NCBI GenBank assembly: GCA_004194705.1 | Contig: SADC01000166.1 | Span: forward strand, 117,482-181,481 | Source: Ditylenchus dipsaci | Taxonomy: Eukaryota > Nematoda > Chromadorea > Rhabditida > Anguinidae | Direction: 5' to 3' | DNA length: 64,000 nucleotides | Part shown: piece after piece, positions 44,846 through 56,997 of the stretch | Numbering within the stretch: position 1 is the stretch's first letter | Layout of the letters: the number at the start of each line of letters is the position of its first letter | Translations under genes and position numbers: made by a program | The notes under the pieces: generated by a model | Database searches by the model: none | What the model was told of the DNA's origin: nothing | Seen by the model: the letters and a program-made list of their open reading frames with translations, nothing else

Positions 44846-46099
44846 TGGCTCTATCACAATTGTAAGTGTAAATGTAATGTAAGTGTAAGTGTAAGTGTAA
44901 ATGTTTTTGGTATTGTGAAGACACCTTACATTTACACTTACATTTACACTTACACTTACATTTTAACTTACACTTACCCCTTCACAATACAAATGTAAAT
45001 GTAAATGCAAATATTTTACTTATTAATTTTTATTATTGAAAATTTTCATTTATTGAAAATCGCTGCTGAAGTCGGATTCAAAGGTTAATTCTAATGTTTT
45101 TCCTTGCAAAATAAGCTTTTTAAGACGGAAAACTGCTAGTGCTCAGTGGCAGGACTTCGGCGGAAGTTTGTCAGTGAAGCCAAAAGCCGATCAGAAGAGA
45201 GGAATTGCTGAGCGGATCTGCCGCAGAGGATTTAAACATAGATGAGGCTATGGATGAAGATGGCCCAAAGTGGGAGCTTTACGAGAAGATGACTTTTCTC
45301 AATCCATATTTGGAAAGAACGCCCTTCGTAAGCAAATTAATAAGCATAATATTTACTGATCTTTATTCTATAAGATGTCTAAAGACCTTTTTAAAAATAA
45401 ACATATTGTAGGTTTCAATCACCAGAAATAATAGGCAAAATTAAGAAATTTATTAAAAGATAAAAATTATCATAAATTAGTGTATTAAGACACTCGCCTC
45501 TGGCTAGGGAGTCTATTGAATTAGAAGAGGAACATGAAGTAGACATCTATGACAGCTCTGTTTAGACAGCTACCAGGACTCGCAACTGAATCTCGTCCAA
45601 CAAGTGAACGCAATTCACTAGTTCCAACACGCAAGAGAAAGGATTTTGAGGAGGCTATCCTTACAACTCTTACCAAGATCAACTCGTCTCCAAGCGTAGA
45701 TATCTCTTCCAGTGCAAAGACGGTTGATGAGATTTACAAGCGAATCCAGAACGCAGAGCAGCCGAAAACTCTCTTAGAATTCACAAAAGACATCAACAAA
45801 ATTTGTAGTGAGTATGAAGAGTGGCTTGTCAACCGAGAATAGTTCATTAGTATTTCAGATAAAAATATCGATATTTGTTTTTAAAAATCCATATTTGTTT
45901 TTAAAAATCCATATTTGTTAAAAAAAACACATATTTAGCAATAAAAACGAAATAAGTGAAAACTTTGCATTTACACTTACATTGTATTGTGAAACCGTAA
46001 GTGTAAATGTAAGTGTAAGTGTAAATGTTTTTGGTATTGTGAAGACACCTTACATTTACACTTACATTTACATTTACACCTTCAATTGTGATAGAGCCA
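44846..46099. mobile_element. PIF/Harbinger-type element, 1254 bp, TAA duplication
   Basis: The ends TGGCTCTATCACAATTG and CAATTGTGATAGAGCCA are perfect inverted repeats, flanked by TAA at 44843-44845 and 46100-46102. A 3-bp TWA duplication is typical of PIF/Harbinger. Next to each end is a block of AAGTGTAAATGT words in both orientations around GGTATTGTGAAGACACC. The interior has a MADF-domain remnant instead of a transposase. Confidence 0.8.
45138..45842 (+). pseudogene. MADF-domain protein of the Harbinger element, broken
   Basis: LRRKFVSEAKSRSEERN, then after a frame change SGSAAEDLNIDEAMDEDG and KWELYEKMTFLNPYLER, follow the C-terminal part of the MADF fold (LR..F..E, W.....M.FL.P...R). 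After an AT-rich gap that may be an intron, 45549-45842 encodes LPGLATESRPTSERN, RKRKDFEEAILTTLTK and EYEEWLVNRE. Harbinger elements encode a separate Myb/MADF DNA-binding protein beside the transposase, which fits. The N-terminal half of MADF is missing and frames are broken. Confidence 0.65.
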
Positions 46100-46102
46100 T
46101 AA

Positions 46103-48636
46103 GTGGTTATAAACATTGCCAAGATCAATATTTTTCTTCATTGCCATGTAGAAGGGAGCATCAGATTCATCCATCAGGTTCATGACTTTCATTAAAAAGT
46201 TCAAATAGAAGATCCGTTAAGAGACTAGCCTACGAGTGATTTCTAAAAATATCCTTAAAGCAAATATTCGGGCTCAATTTTAAAAATACTTACTAATAAG
46301 ACAGTCCTCACCATTACAATTGTTCAAGAATAGTCGCCTTGATTTTTACGTTAGGTACACAGTTATTTTCTAAGACCACCAGTATAATTTTTCAAATAGA
46401 AGTGTGCTTCCAGTGACCGGACTTCTTGCTGAAATTCGAGGAACACAGTACTCAAAACACAGTGCTGAAAAGCTCAAAACCAAGATGGATAAACTCTCAT
46501 TTTTTGAAGTTTTATAAAGATATTAAAAAGGTTAAAAATGTAATTTTTTTAATAAAAATTCACGACGTCAAAGCTAAAAATACCTTAATATTAGCCACGA
46601 AAAGTTAAAAAATTAAGATAAATATTGTGGTTTTTGCAAAATTACAGATAATGGCACGGAAATACATTCTTTATTTGACTTTTTTTTGTTTTAGCTAACA
46701 AGGCAAGCTGGCGAACTTTGTTTTTGGATAGGCTTTGAAAAAACACAATTTCCACAATTTATTTATCGCCCCAGTAAAGATCTAACAAAAAAATGCTAAA
46801 AAACACAACAACAACAAAAATGCCCATCAAATGCCGAAAAAGTCACGGGGCGGTCATGAAAACCCGGAAAGTTGTTGACTGTGTAAAATCTATTAACTAT
46901 TAAATTTTCGTTAACTATGTAAGATTTATTGACTATGAAAATAACATCGACTATGAAATTTAGTTAACTATAAGAATGTCTTGACTATGTGACATACGTT
47001 AACCATGAAAATAAGTAACTATATAGAAGACGAGTCAAGCCGATTTTTTTGACTGAGCCCGGCCCTGGCCGGAAAACTTTTAACCGAGCCGAGCTAAGCT
47101 GCCAGAATATGACCAGTGCACACGGCTGACTGCTCTCAAACTCTTTTATTAAAAAGTTTCTCTTACATTAGACACTTGAAATTTCTGGAATTATTAAGAT
47201 TTTTCGTCAAAATTATTATTTTCGGTGCTAAAAACTAGAAGATAATACTGCGAAAACTGTCATTTATGCAAAATTATCACAGTGTCTGTCATATTAATAT
47301 TTTAGAATTTCGAGTAATGATTAACACTGTTTTATAGTCTGATAAAAGATAAAAGTTTTGATATGTCAATGGAAGTTTATATGTGCAAAAGTAGACTTTA
47401 AAAATAGACAAGCTTAACTCCATTGTATTTTATTGATTATTTGTTTATTTCAAATGTGTGTTCGTGTCTGAATGACGTTTAAACAAAATAATTGAGCCAA
47501 TATCTGAGAGAAAAGAACATCATCTAGCAACATTTTTCAGCCACTTTTCTACAATTTTTTCTTAGTAAATAACATTAATATGAGAATAAATGCGGAAAAA
47601 TATGCGGAGATCTCCGGAAAATTCGGAAATCGGCCAAGTGCTTTTAAAATGTGAGATTTTTTTTAAACACCCCTGTAGCCTCTATTTGTAGTTTGTAATT
47701 TTATTAAATTTTTATAGTAAAATTGTTTTAATTGCTTTTAAACAAGATGTAGCTATTCTCAGGCATTAACATCATTTTTTTTGATAAAAGACTGCGTTAG
47801 ACTGATTTCAGTTAACAGAAGACAATGAAAGAGTGTTTTTGCTGGTTTGGTAATCCTTTTTTGCATAATTGAAAAAAATGTTTTGTTGATGAAATAACGT
47901 TGCCGTAGTTCGATAGAAAGTCATTGAAAAGTCAAAAGTTCGCCGACACCCTGAACGGCATGGGCGACCATCCTGAAAAAACTGAAAATTTGAGCTTATT
48001 GATGGATAATGAATTTTCAATGAGTAAAAATTCAGCAATTGTGATTTTCATCATCTTTTTCCAACTTTCAGTGTTGTACAAGTCCGTCTGACATTTTCTA
48101 CGACGACACCGAGTTGTCAACAAATGTAGTCAAAAAAATATTTTTGAAAATAAACAAGCAGTCAAAAACTTTAAAAGAGAGAAGCCCTGACACTTTTTAG
48201 TTGTATTCGAATAAATTTCGAATTTGAGTACCACCCTGTCCTAATGTACTTTTCAAGGTATACTTCAATTTCAAACTTTTTTCGATAAGAGTTAAATCAC
48301 TTGTTTGTCTGTCAACATCCGCTCATTCTTTTTAATTTATTGGAAGACACTTGAAACTTTGATGGCTACCAACTGCTGAAGAATGATATCAGTGGCTAGT
48401 TTTCGTCTGCAAACCAACCCACTCAAATATCTTAATATATGAAAAAAAAAATTCAGGGAGGAGTACCAGGCTGTTTTTAGGACCGAGGGAGATTTAGAGC
48501 TAAAAAGTTTCACAGCTAAAAATTTGACACCGGCGCCGGAATTTTCAAATTCGGAGCTGGCACCTGGCGCCGATTTTTCGGTTGACCGGCGCTGGTGTCG
48601 AATTTTTTTGGTTGCGAAATTATGTCTGCGAGATAT
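46103..48636. repeat. Gene-free stretch with a degenerate GTTGACTAT repeat
   Basis: 46870-47030 contains diverged 9-bp words (GTTGACTGT, GTTAACTAT, ATTGACTAT) related to the 72-bp array at 18578. Elsewhere AT-rich, with no supported exon. Confidence 0.5.
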
Positions 48637-48901
48637 GTCTACCGTATTTGCTGTAATAATCGGCCATGGCCTTTTTTTCACCCCTAAAAAATCGAAAAAA
48701 AAATATTTCGATTTTGAGATTTTTGGGTGCTCAACCACAATCTGAAAAGTGGAACCAGGAGGGCTCATGGTAATTAAGAAAATGCATAAAACAGATTTGA
48801 AAAATATTGACTCTGGACTGAGATATAGTCTCTGGGGGTGGCCGTTTATTAGAGAGTGGCCGATTAATACAGAGTGGCCGATTATTAGAGCAAATACGGT
48901 A
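48637..48901. mobile_element. ACCGTATTT-family MITE
   Basis: ACCGTATTTGCTGTAATAAT on the left and ATTATTAGAGCAAATACGGT on the right, with GTGGCCGATTA words repeated near the right end. A GGCGCC-rich patch (48530-48600) lies just outside. Confidence 0.7.
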
Positions 48902-50175
48902 TCTATGGTACTTCAAAGAGGAATTTTCAAAGAGGAAGACTAAGCTCATTTCAAATAACAACAAAAGGACAAAGTTAAAATTACAATTTTTTGCAGCAAG
49001 GTGTATTTTATCATCTTAACCTTGATAAAAAAACTTTTTTTTACATGGTAGTCCCAGTTAATGAACCATCTTTTAACATTATGTTAAAAAATCATTGGAA
49101 ATGCGGAGAAGCATATCATTGCTAAGACTAAAAGTACTTTTGATTTTCGGCTACATTTTTTCCCAGTGAAGACAAAAGAATCTTGATCACTAAAGACACA
49201 TGTTTCGCCGGTAAAAAGCTATTGAACAATTTTTAACCACTATATTGATTTTTACGTCAGTTGAAAAAAGCAAAACTAAAAAATGTTTGTGGTCGTTCTA
49301 TTGTTTAGTTAAGCAAATAATATTTCTAGAAAATATTTTTTTATTTTTTGTTTATTAATTTATAAAAATTCAAAGCTATATTATTTTTTAAATAGGTTTA
49401 AACAAGTTTTTAAGCTGATTGCTTCAATAAACGTGGTTTTTTTCAATTTTTCAATAGTTTTTAATTATATAGTAAATTTGAAATGATTAATAGAAAGAGC
49501 GAAAATTCTTGTTGTATGTTTCATTTGAAAGCGAGCTTGTTCTTTTACTTTGTAAAGACTTAAGTATTTTATTGGTGGTTACTTACTAATTTGCACATGA
49601 ACTCTTACGTGAAAAACAGCTTTAAAAGACCAGTTAGAAATAAACATTCTAACTGGTGGGCGACTCGATTTACAAAAAGCTTTTTTATGTCTACATTTGT
49701 TGCATGACAGCAGATGGCTCTAACATTCCAACTAAAAAAAATTATTTTTTTTAAATAGGTTTTATTGTCATAACATATGTGAATGAAAGTTTAAATTGAT
49801 AATTATCATAAAATTCTATATTTTGACAATTTTTAATTTTTTCTCTGAGCTAAAAATCAGGCTGGAAACGTCTTTTATTCAAAGCTTTGTCTTTTATTTG
49901 AGACTCGAATATTTTTCACGTCTAAATTTATTTTGGTACTTAAAACATAGTAATCGAATTGCACTTTTGGACCATATTATCTTTATTTAATTAAAATGTC
50001 TTTTAGTTTAGAACTTTGAGTTTTGAGCCCTGCTTAAAATTAATTTCCGAATAATTTAAGTATTGAAAAAATGAGTTTTTGAATAAAAAAAATTGGGCTT
50101 GTGGGAATGAGACACGCATACACGGGCCTGCTCACTGAGCCCTGGTCCCAAGCCAACCCGAACCTATTTTTTCAG
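48902..50175. other. No gene recognised
   Basis: AT-rich sequence with frequent stops in all frames and no clear repeat. Confidence 0.35.
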
Positions 50176-53080
50176 TACATAAGTCAGCCCAAAAAATTCA
50201 TTCTTGTAGCTGAGATTCCAGGCTACAAAACGGATATTACCATTTATCAAAATTGAAAAAAGATTGACTAATTTTTAAAAAGCTTTCAAGACGTGTGGCC
50301 GGGCCGAGGTCAATAAAATTAAGCTGCTTTTTTCAAAATCAATCAGTTTTTAGTCAATTATGATAAATTATAATGTTTTTTTGTAGCCTGGAATCTCAGA
50401 TACAAGAATAAATTCTTCAGGCCAACTTATGTATTTGAAAATATGGTTCAAGCCGATCTAGGGCCCAGTGAGCCGGCCGTGAACATGCTCGGGCTGAAGT
50501 AAAGCACCTTATATTAAAGTACTCTACCATGTTACTTAAGCAAAGAGTCTGAATGCACTTTTAATGTGGAGTCGCTCGTATTTGAAGTGTTTTTTGATGG
50601 TTGGAAGTTCTTAGGATAAGAGCGGTACATCCAGCGTTAGAACTTCACTTACACAGTAGCCTTATTGTCAATTTTTTTATTTTAGTCTTTTTTGTAATTT
50701 CAGGGCGTCTATATGCACTTTTCGGTTGGTATAGGTTGCTATCAATCTTGAGATGACGAAAGAAATTTTAAAAACCAGCAGTCCTGCAAAGAAATCTGGA
50801 ATAAAAAAATGCTTAAAATTCTATTTAAAGGAAATCTTGCAAAAGACTCCTTCTTCCTTATCAATAATTAACTGCTATTTTTTAAAACGTCCAATTAATT
50901 TTACTAAACCAAACAACAAAGTTTTTTTTCTTGTGACCTTTGTTTTTTGTTATATATTTTATGAACATAAAAATATTTTTTTTCTGGAAAATAATTCTGT
51001 TTCACAAACCAATGTTTTGTTAAGGAAAAACAACAGTATTTGTTCAAAGAACATCAGCGCAAAGTGCTGACTAGGATTAAGGATGGGTTATGCGTGGGAA
51101 TTCTGGGTGCGGTGCCATCTTCACATGTGCTCTTTTATAATAACAATTTTTTACATACAATTTTTTAACAAAATTTTTACTCTAATGGGAAATTTGAAAC
51201 TCAGATACCACATTAACCATGTTTCGTGTAGTTATCGGTTTAGCTTATTCTAAACGTTATTGTTTTCTTCATGCAAAAGATGATTACTACTCATTTGCGC
51301 AAAACTCATTTGCGCAAAACTCATTTGCGCAAAACTCATTTGCGCAAAACTCATTTGCGCAAATTTTTTTAAAGTTACAGGTTCGAATCCAGGTGGTAGC
51401 AGAAATTATTTTTCTTGAATAACACCATAAACTAGTTTTTATAAGACCAGTAAACCTCAGGTTGCATAGGAGATCCACCTGGTACTTCTTTTGAATAGGC
51501 ACTCACCTCTAGAATCCGATATTTTGGATTAAGCTGAAAGTATTAAAAAATCAATGTATCCTATCCAAAATCATGTCCTGAACACGGTTTGTTAAGACCA
51601 AAATGCTGTTTTAACCAACTGGAATATCAATACCGTGGGTAGTTACCCACTCCAAGGTGGTCGACCTTAAACTTTTGTGGATTATTGTGAGTAGACAAAC
51701 AAATTTTGCATGCCTAAATCAATCCAAATAAAAAGCTTTTGGAACATGAAAAACGTAAAAAAAATTTTGATCCAAGTGTCCACATCCACATAAGTCAGCC
51801 CAAAAAATTCATTCTTGTAGCTGAGATTCCAGGCTACAAAACGGATATTACCATTTATCAAAATTGAAAAAAGATTGACTAATTTTAAAAAGCTTTCAAG
51901 ACGTGTGGGCCGGGCCGAGGTCAATAAAATTAAGCTGCTTTTTTCAAAATCAATCAGTTTTTAGTCAATTATGATAAAATTATAATGTTTCTTTTGTAGC
52001 CTGGAATCTCAGATACAAGAATAAATTCTTCAGGCCAACTTATGTATTTGAAAATATGGGTTCAAGCCGGATCTAGGGCCCAGTGAGCCGGCCCGTGAAC
52101 ATGCTCGGGCTGAAGTAAAGCACCTTATATTAAAGTACTCTACATGTTACTTAAGCAAAGAGTCTGAATGCACTTTTAATGTGGAGTCGCTCGTATTTGA
52201 AGTGTTTTTTGATGGTTGGAAGTTCTTAGGATAAGAGCGGTACATCCAGCGTTAGAACTTCACTTACACAGTAGCCTTAATTGTCAATTTTTTTTATTTT
52301 AGTCTTTTTTGTAATTTCAGGGCGTCTATATGCACTTTTCGGTTGGTATAGGGTTGCTATCAATCTTGAGATGACGAAAGAAATTTTAAAAACCAGCAGT
52401 CCTGCAAAGAAATCTGGAATAAAAAAATGCTTAAAATTCTATTTAAAGGAAATCTTGCAAAAGACTCCTTCTTCCTTATCAATAATTAACTGCTATTTTT
52501 AAAACGTCCAATTAATTTTACTAAACCAAACAACAAAGTTTTTTTTTCTTGTGACCTTTGTTTTTTGTTATATATTTTATGAACATAAAATATTTTTTTC
52601 TGGAAAATAATTCTGTTTCACAAACCAATGTTTTGTTAAGGAAAAACAACAGTATTTGTTCAAAGAACATCAGCGCAAAGTGCTGACTAGGATTAAGGAT
52701 GGGTTATGCGTGGGAATTCTGGGTGCGGTGCCATCTTCACATGTGCTCTTTATAATAACAATTTTTTACATACAATTTTTTAACAAAATTTTACTCTAAT
52801 GGGAAATTTGAAACTCAGATACCACATTAACCATGTTCGTGTAGTTATCGGTTTAGCTTATTCTAAACGTTATTGTTTTCTTCATGCAAAAGATGATTAC
52901 TACTCATTTGCGCAAAACTCAATACCGAACTTAATACCGTGGGTAGTTACCCACTCCAAGGTGGTCGACCTTAAACTTTTGTGGATTATTGTGAGTAGAC
53001 AAACAAATTTTGCATGCCTAAATCAATCCAAATAAAAAGCTTTTGGAACATGAAAAACGTAAAAAAAATTTTGATCCAAG
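50176..53080 (+). repeat. Tandem duplication of a 1.3-kb unit
   Basis: Copy 1 (50176-51313 plus 51630-51777) and copy 2 (51788-52921 plus 52922-53080) run in the same orientation. Copy 1 alone has about 315 bp (51314-51629) including most of the 15-bp array. Wherever I compared them the copies differ by single-base run-length changes, for example GTGTGGCC/GTGTGGGCC, AGCCGATC/AGCCGGATC and ATGTTTCG/ATGTTCG, with hardly any substitution. The open frame starting MTKEILKTSSPAKKSGIK is duplicated with it; no family is recognised. Confidence 0.9.
51290..51362 (+). repeat. TCATTTGCGCAAAAC 15-bp array, five units
   Basis: Each unit contains the palindrome TTTGCGCAAA. It is followed by a B-box-like GGTTCGAATCC. 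The array and the following 60 bp recur inverted at 56466-56611. Confidence 0.9.
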
Positions 53081-53084
53081 TGGA

Positions 53085-53580
53085 CGACCACTTGGTTTTG
53101 TTATACCTAGGTGGTCGTACACAGGTTGAAGAACTCAGGTAAAACTCCTGGGTAGTAATATTTTCGTCTTATAAAGAACTCTTAAAATTTAAAATTTTTT
53201 TCTATGATCCAACTTCAGTTCCACTGGATAATCCATGCACCAACTAAACCAAGTGGTCGTCCACTTGGATCAAAAAAAATTTTTACGTTTTTTATGTTCC
53301 AAAACTTGTTTTTTAGACTAATTCAGGCATGCTAAAGATGGTTTGATAGTGGTGAAATGCCGTTTCGTCAAGTATTTTTTGAGCATTCGGCAATGATTGA
53401 TTTTACCAAACTGGATTTTACCAAAACTCAAGAAATACCCTATAAAACGGTATTTTACGACTATCAAACCATTTTCAGCATGCCTGAATTAGTCCAGAAA
53501 ACAAGTTTTAAGGCCGAAAAAGTAAAAAAAGTTTTCGCTCCAGGTTTTTGCTCCAAGTGGACGACCACTTGGTTTGGTCG
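53085..53580. repeat. Two foldbacks with CCAAGTGGTCGTCCACTTGG ends
   Basis: The word CAAGTGG(A/T)CG(A/T)CCACTTGG is itself palindromic and occurs near 53081, 53251 and 53552. Between the last two, TTCAGGCATGCT and AGCATGCCTGAA, and TGGTTTGATAGT and ACTATCAAACCA, mirror around 53410. The earlier interval has weaker symmetry. Confidence 0.75.
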
Positions 53581-53818
53581 GTTAAGACTAAAAAATTAAA
53601 ATTACACCAAAATTTTTACTGAAAGTGAGAGTCCAAAAAAGTCATTGAATACACTGAAAGTGAATATAAGACTGAGAGGCAAATTTTTCCTATTCCGTAC
53701 AACACTGAGAGTGAGAGTGAAAGGAAAAACCACTAATTGGATACGTGGCCTTACAGAATTACTCCAGGACTAGGGTTCTATTTCAAATCGTGTTCAGGAC
53801 ACGATTCTGAATAAGGTA

Positions 53819-56438
53819 TAATGATGGAAATATTGAAATTTCGGGACTACCGGACGGGACTTTAAAAAAAAAATTTCGAGACCGGGACCAGGACTTTTCA
53901 AAATTTCTGCCGGGACCAGAAAAAGTTTCGTTCGGGACTTCTAATAAAGCATTGTTTCAAAAAAACTTATTTCACAATATTACATCACAAAAGAGCTAGT
54001 AGTTGAAATTAACGACGCGTAGATTCTTGTTCAAAAAATTAATTGTTCCGCGTGCTCTGGAGAAAGATTCGAACGCCTGTAGTCGTATACATCCCGCGCC
54101 AGCGAGAATAGCTGTTCACTTGGTACGCTTGTAGCTGGAGCTGATAAGTAGCGACGAGCTATTTCGCTAGCACAGGAAATGAACCTTCGGTTTTCTTTAA
54201 AAAAGCTGAGTTAATTGAACCTACTCTTTTTGAAAGACTGACCTTCCACCAATCAAGCGGCTCCTCTTCAGGATCGATGGATTTAAGCTTTAAATATGCT
54301 CTTATTTCAATTAGCACATCAGTCTGACTCCTATTTTCAACTTCACCGTCGTCTTGGAATAAGTGACCGAGTAGACCGAAGAATGAATTTACACCAGCAA
54401 TGGTCCGTTTCGCAGAAGGAGAAGCTAGAACTGCAATTAAGTCTAATGTTTCTCTATTCTATTAAGTGAGCAAAAGGCAAGTCTTATTTTAAGCTTACCG
54501 AAATCCATATCCGAATCCTTTCATTATTATTTCAAACCTCTGCTCTGTTTGAATCCAACTAGATACATTTGAAACGAAAAAATCTTTGTCATAAGCAATG
54601 CGGTCCTTGAAACGTGATCCAGGAACATCGCAAGACCATATATCCTGAACAATGGCCTAATGAAACAAGTTATCAAGCTTAATTCATCTGAAGACTCACT
54701 TTGATTCTCCACATCAAATTTACCGACTAAAGAACTGAGAATAGAAGAACGCATTGACTGAAGTTGAGGCTCATGCAGTGCATACATATCCGCACTCAGG
54801 ACCCTAGCGATCGGAAATCGAACAGCAATTGAAGCAGAGTCATGGCTCATTTTTCTTGAAGCTGCTTCGAGCGGACTCAGCGCTTTCATTAGTAATTCGA
54901 CTGTCATCTATACTTCTGTAGTGAGTTCTAAGGATGGCTTTCCATATTTGACCAGATAGAGATTTATAGGCATTTTTTGCTCACACAATCGCTTGCACAT
55001 ATAGAAGGTCGTATTCCATCTAGTAGGTTCGTCCTTTAAAAGACAAGTTGTAAAAGTTTTTTGAATGTGAAAATAAGAAAAACCTGTTTCAATCTGTAAC
55101 CTTTATGTTCGCGCTTTTTTGCTCCATTTCCGGACGATTTTTCGCAAGTTTTGAATGATGGAAATGGCTGACTAAATTACGGCATTTTTTTAAGACAGCC
55201 TTGATCTTGGCATTATTGAAGAGAGAATTGCGTGCAACAAGATTAAGTTTATGTGCACCACAGTCCGCATGCAGGAATCCACCTTCTTCGAATGCCTTAA
55301 GCACTCTTGAACTCCAGCATCTTGAAACATCTAATAAAAACCTTACTTTCTTCATGTTGCTTCCCTTGTCTCTCAGAAACACGTGGCATTTTCGACGCTG
55401 AATTCCCCATTCTTCCAGCATCCTTCTTATAACATCACCAATGGTCCCGAAATTGTGGCTACCGGACAAATTCTTTATGCAGAGGACGTACTTCACCCGC
55501 TTCACATTGAATGCATTCCATGCGCTGTCAGGCTGTAAAATATATAGCAATTTTTAGTTTTATAAAAAACGGAACTGAGCCTGATAAAACTTTCTGTCGC
55601 TCTTAATATCACTTGTGAAAGAAAGGACAGGACAATCCGCGAGACGCTTGCGCACTTGATTTTTTACGAGTCGATACATTTGCGGAAGAGCAGAATCAGT
55701 GTAATGGTGACGGCCCACAACCACAAGCAAATTTTTGTTTAATCAAATACCACATCCAATGTCACCATTTAATGCTTCTCGATCATTCGCTGCAAAAAGA
55801 GACTTTAATGTTGGTTCATCCACAATCGAGAGAGGCTGGTTTGTGTAGGAAACAAAGTGCAAAACCTTCTTATCAAGCGAGGACAATTCCCTATAATATA
55901 AATGCAACATAAAAAGCCATAGTAATAATGGAATATTGTGAGCCTTTCGGAAGAACACGTATGAACTTATAAATTGAATTTTTCTCTGCCACATCTTTCT
56001 GATACAATTGATGGAGCTTGAGTGCGTATTCTGGGTGAATTTTTGTATGCTTGATTACTCCCTTCGTACTTCCGTCAGTTGTTTGGATAATCTTTGGCGG
56101 CTGAGACGCACATGCTAGACATCGAGCTTCCGTTTTGCTTGATTTCTTTCGTACAAACCGATTTTCCAGACTTGACTCATTCTAGCAAAAAGAACTGTAA
56201 CAAAGAAAAAATTGCACGAAAGCGAAAGATTGATAAAAAGAATAATGATAAATTGGCGAAAAAGCTAAAATGTGTAAATTCTCGACAATGAAATAAATAA
56301 AAAAGTCCCGAAATTTTTCGATTTTCGGGACCGGGACTTTTACTCTGAAAGTCCGGGACCACCGGGACGGGACTTTGGCAAAAAATTTCTTCGGCGGGAC
56401 GGGACTTTCGGGACCGTCCCGTCCCGCTTCCATCACTA
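53819..56438. mobile_element. hAT transposon, 2620 bp, exact 8-bp target duplication
   Basis: Left end TAATGATGGAA, right end TTCCATCACTA, flanked by ATAAGGTA at 53811-53818 and 56439-56446. Just inside both ends are runs of GGGAC/GTCCC words (for example CGGGACGGGACTTTCGGGAC). The minus strand carries a nearly complete transposase. An exact duplication and retained domains suggest a fairly recent insertion. Confidence 0.92.
54011..56180 (-). CDS. hAT transposase with BED finger, frameshifted
   Basis: Read on the minus strand from ATG at 56180 ([18 protein letters not shown]). A BED zinc finger follows after a shift ([23 protein letters not shown]). Next comes [20 protein letters not shown], then [20 protein letters not shown] and [16 protein letters not shown], the region holding hAT catalytic acids and the conserved C..H..NL. 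Later [20 protein letters not shown] leads to the dimerisation motif [20 protein letters not shown] and [15 protein letters not shown]. At least three frame breaks exist, some perhaps introns or indels. Cut-and-paste transposition enzyme of the surrounding element; its present activity is doubtful. Confidence 0.8.
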
Positions 56439-56465
56439 ATAAGGTATGATACCTTCAAAGTTATT

Positions 56466-56611
56466 CCAGTGAAGAAAAAATAATTTCTGCTACCACCTGG
56501 ATTCGAACCTGTAACTTTAAAAAATTTGCGCAAATGAGTTTTGCGCAAATGAGTTTTGCGCAAATGAGTTTGCGCAAATGAGTTTGCGCAAATGAGTTTT
56601 GCGCAAATGAG
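56466..56611 (-). repeat. Inverted copy of the TTTGCGCAAA array and B-box-like segment
   Basis: CTACCACCTGGATTCGAACC then TGTAACTTTAAAAAATTT and about six GCGCAAATGAGTTTT units are the reverse complement of 51290-51420. The two inverted copies enclose one copy of the tandem duplication, the CCAAGTGG foldbacks and the hAT element. Confidence 0.85.
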
Positions 56612-56997
56612 TAGTAACGCAAAAGATGAGACTTTTAACCATTATAAAATTATTTTAAAATGTCTCAAAGTTCATTAAGTTATGAATTTACAACTCAAAT
56701 AGTGTCGTTTGTTTCAGATAGGGTCGCTAGAGAAAAATCCTTCCAGAAAATATTCCGGACGGAAAAAACGCGGAGAGCTTACAAAAATCAAACACCGAAC
56801 TGTATGTTATTAACTGTACAATTTCTAGTATAATTCACAACAAATTCCACAGTTATCAATGTACAGTCATCTTTTACATAGTCGAAACTCGTTAAAAATA
56901 TAAAGTATACTCCGAACATCCCGTTCAATATAATACGTTTGATAGACTATTGTTATTGCTGATTACCTACTTCTCACTGCCAATCGAAATTGCAATT

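Noticed and set aside
51290..51362. CRISPR-like array of 15-bp repeats
   Set aside because: The units are contiguous with no spacers and the genome is eukaryotic.
52281..52502. Gene starting MSIFFILVFFVISGRLYALF
   Set aside because: It is open in copy 2 of the duplication but shifted in copy 1 by run-length changes; no exon signals.
56177..56563. Open frame across the right end of the hAT
   Set aside because: It crosses the terminal GGGAC repeats and the tRNA-like segment; the BED-containing frame is the real one.
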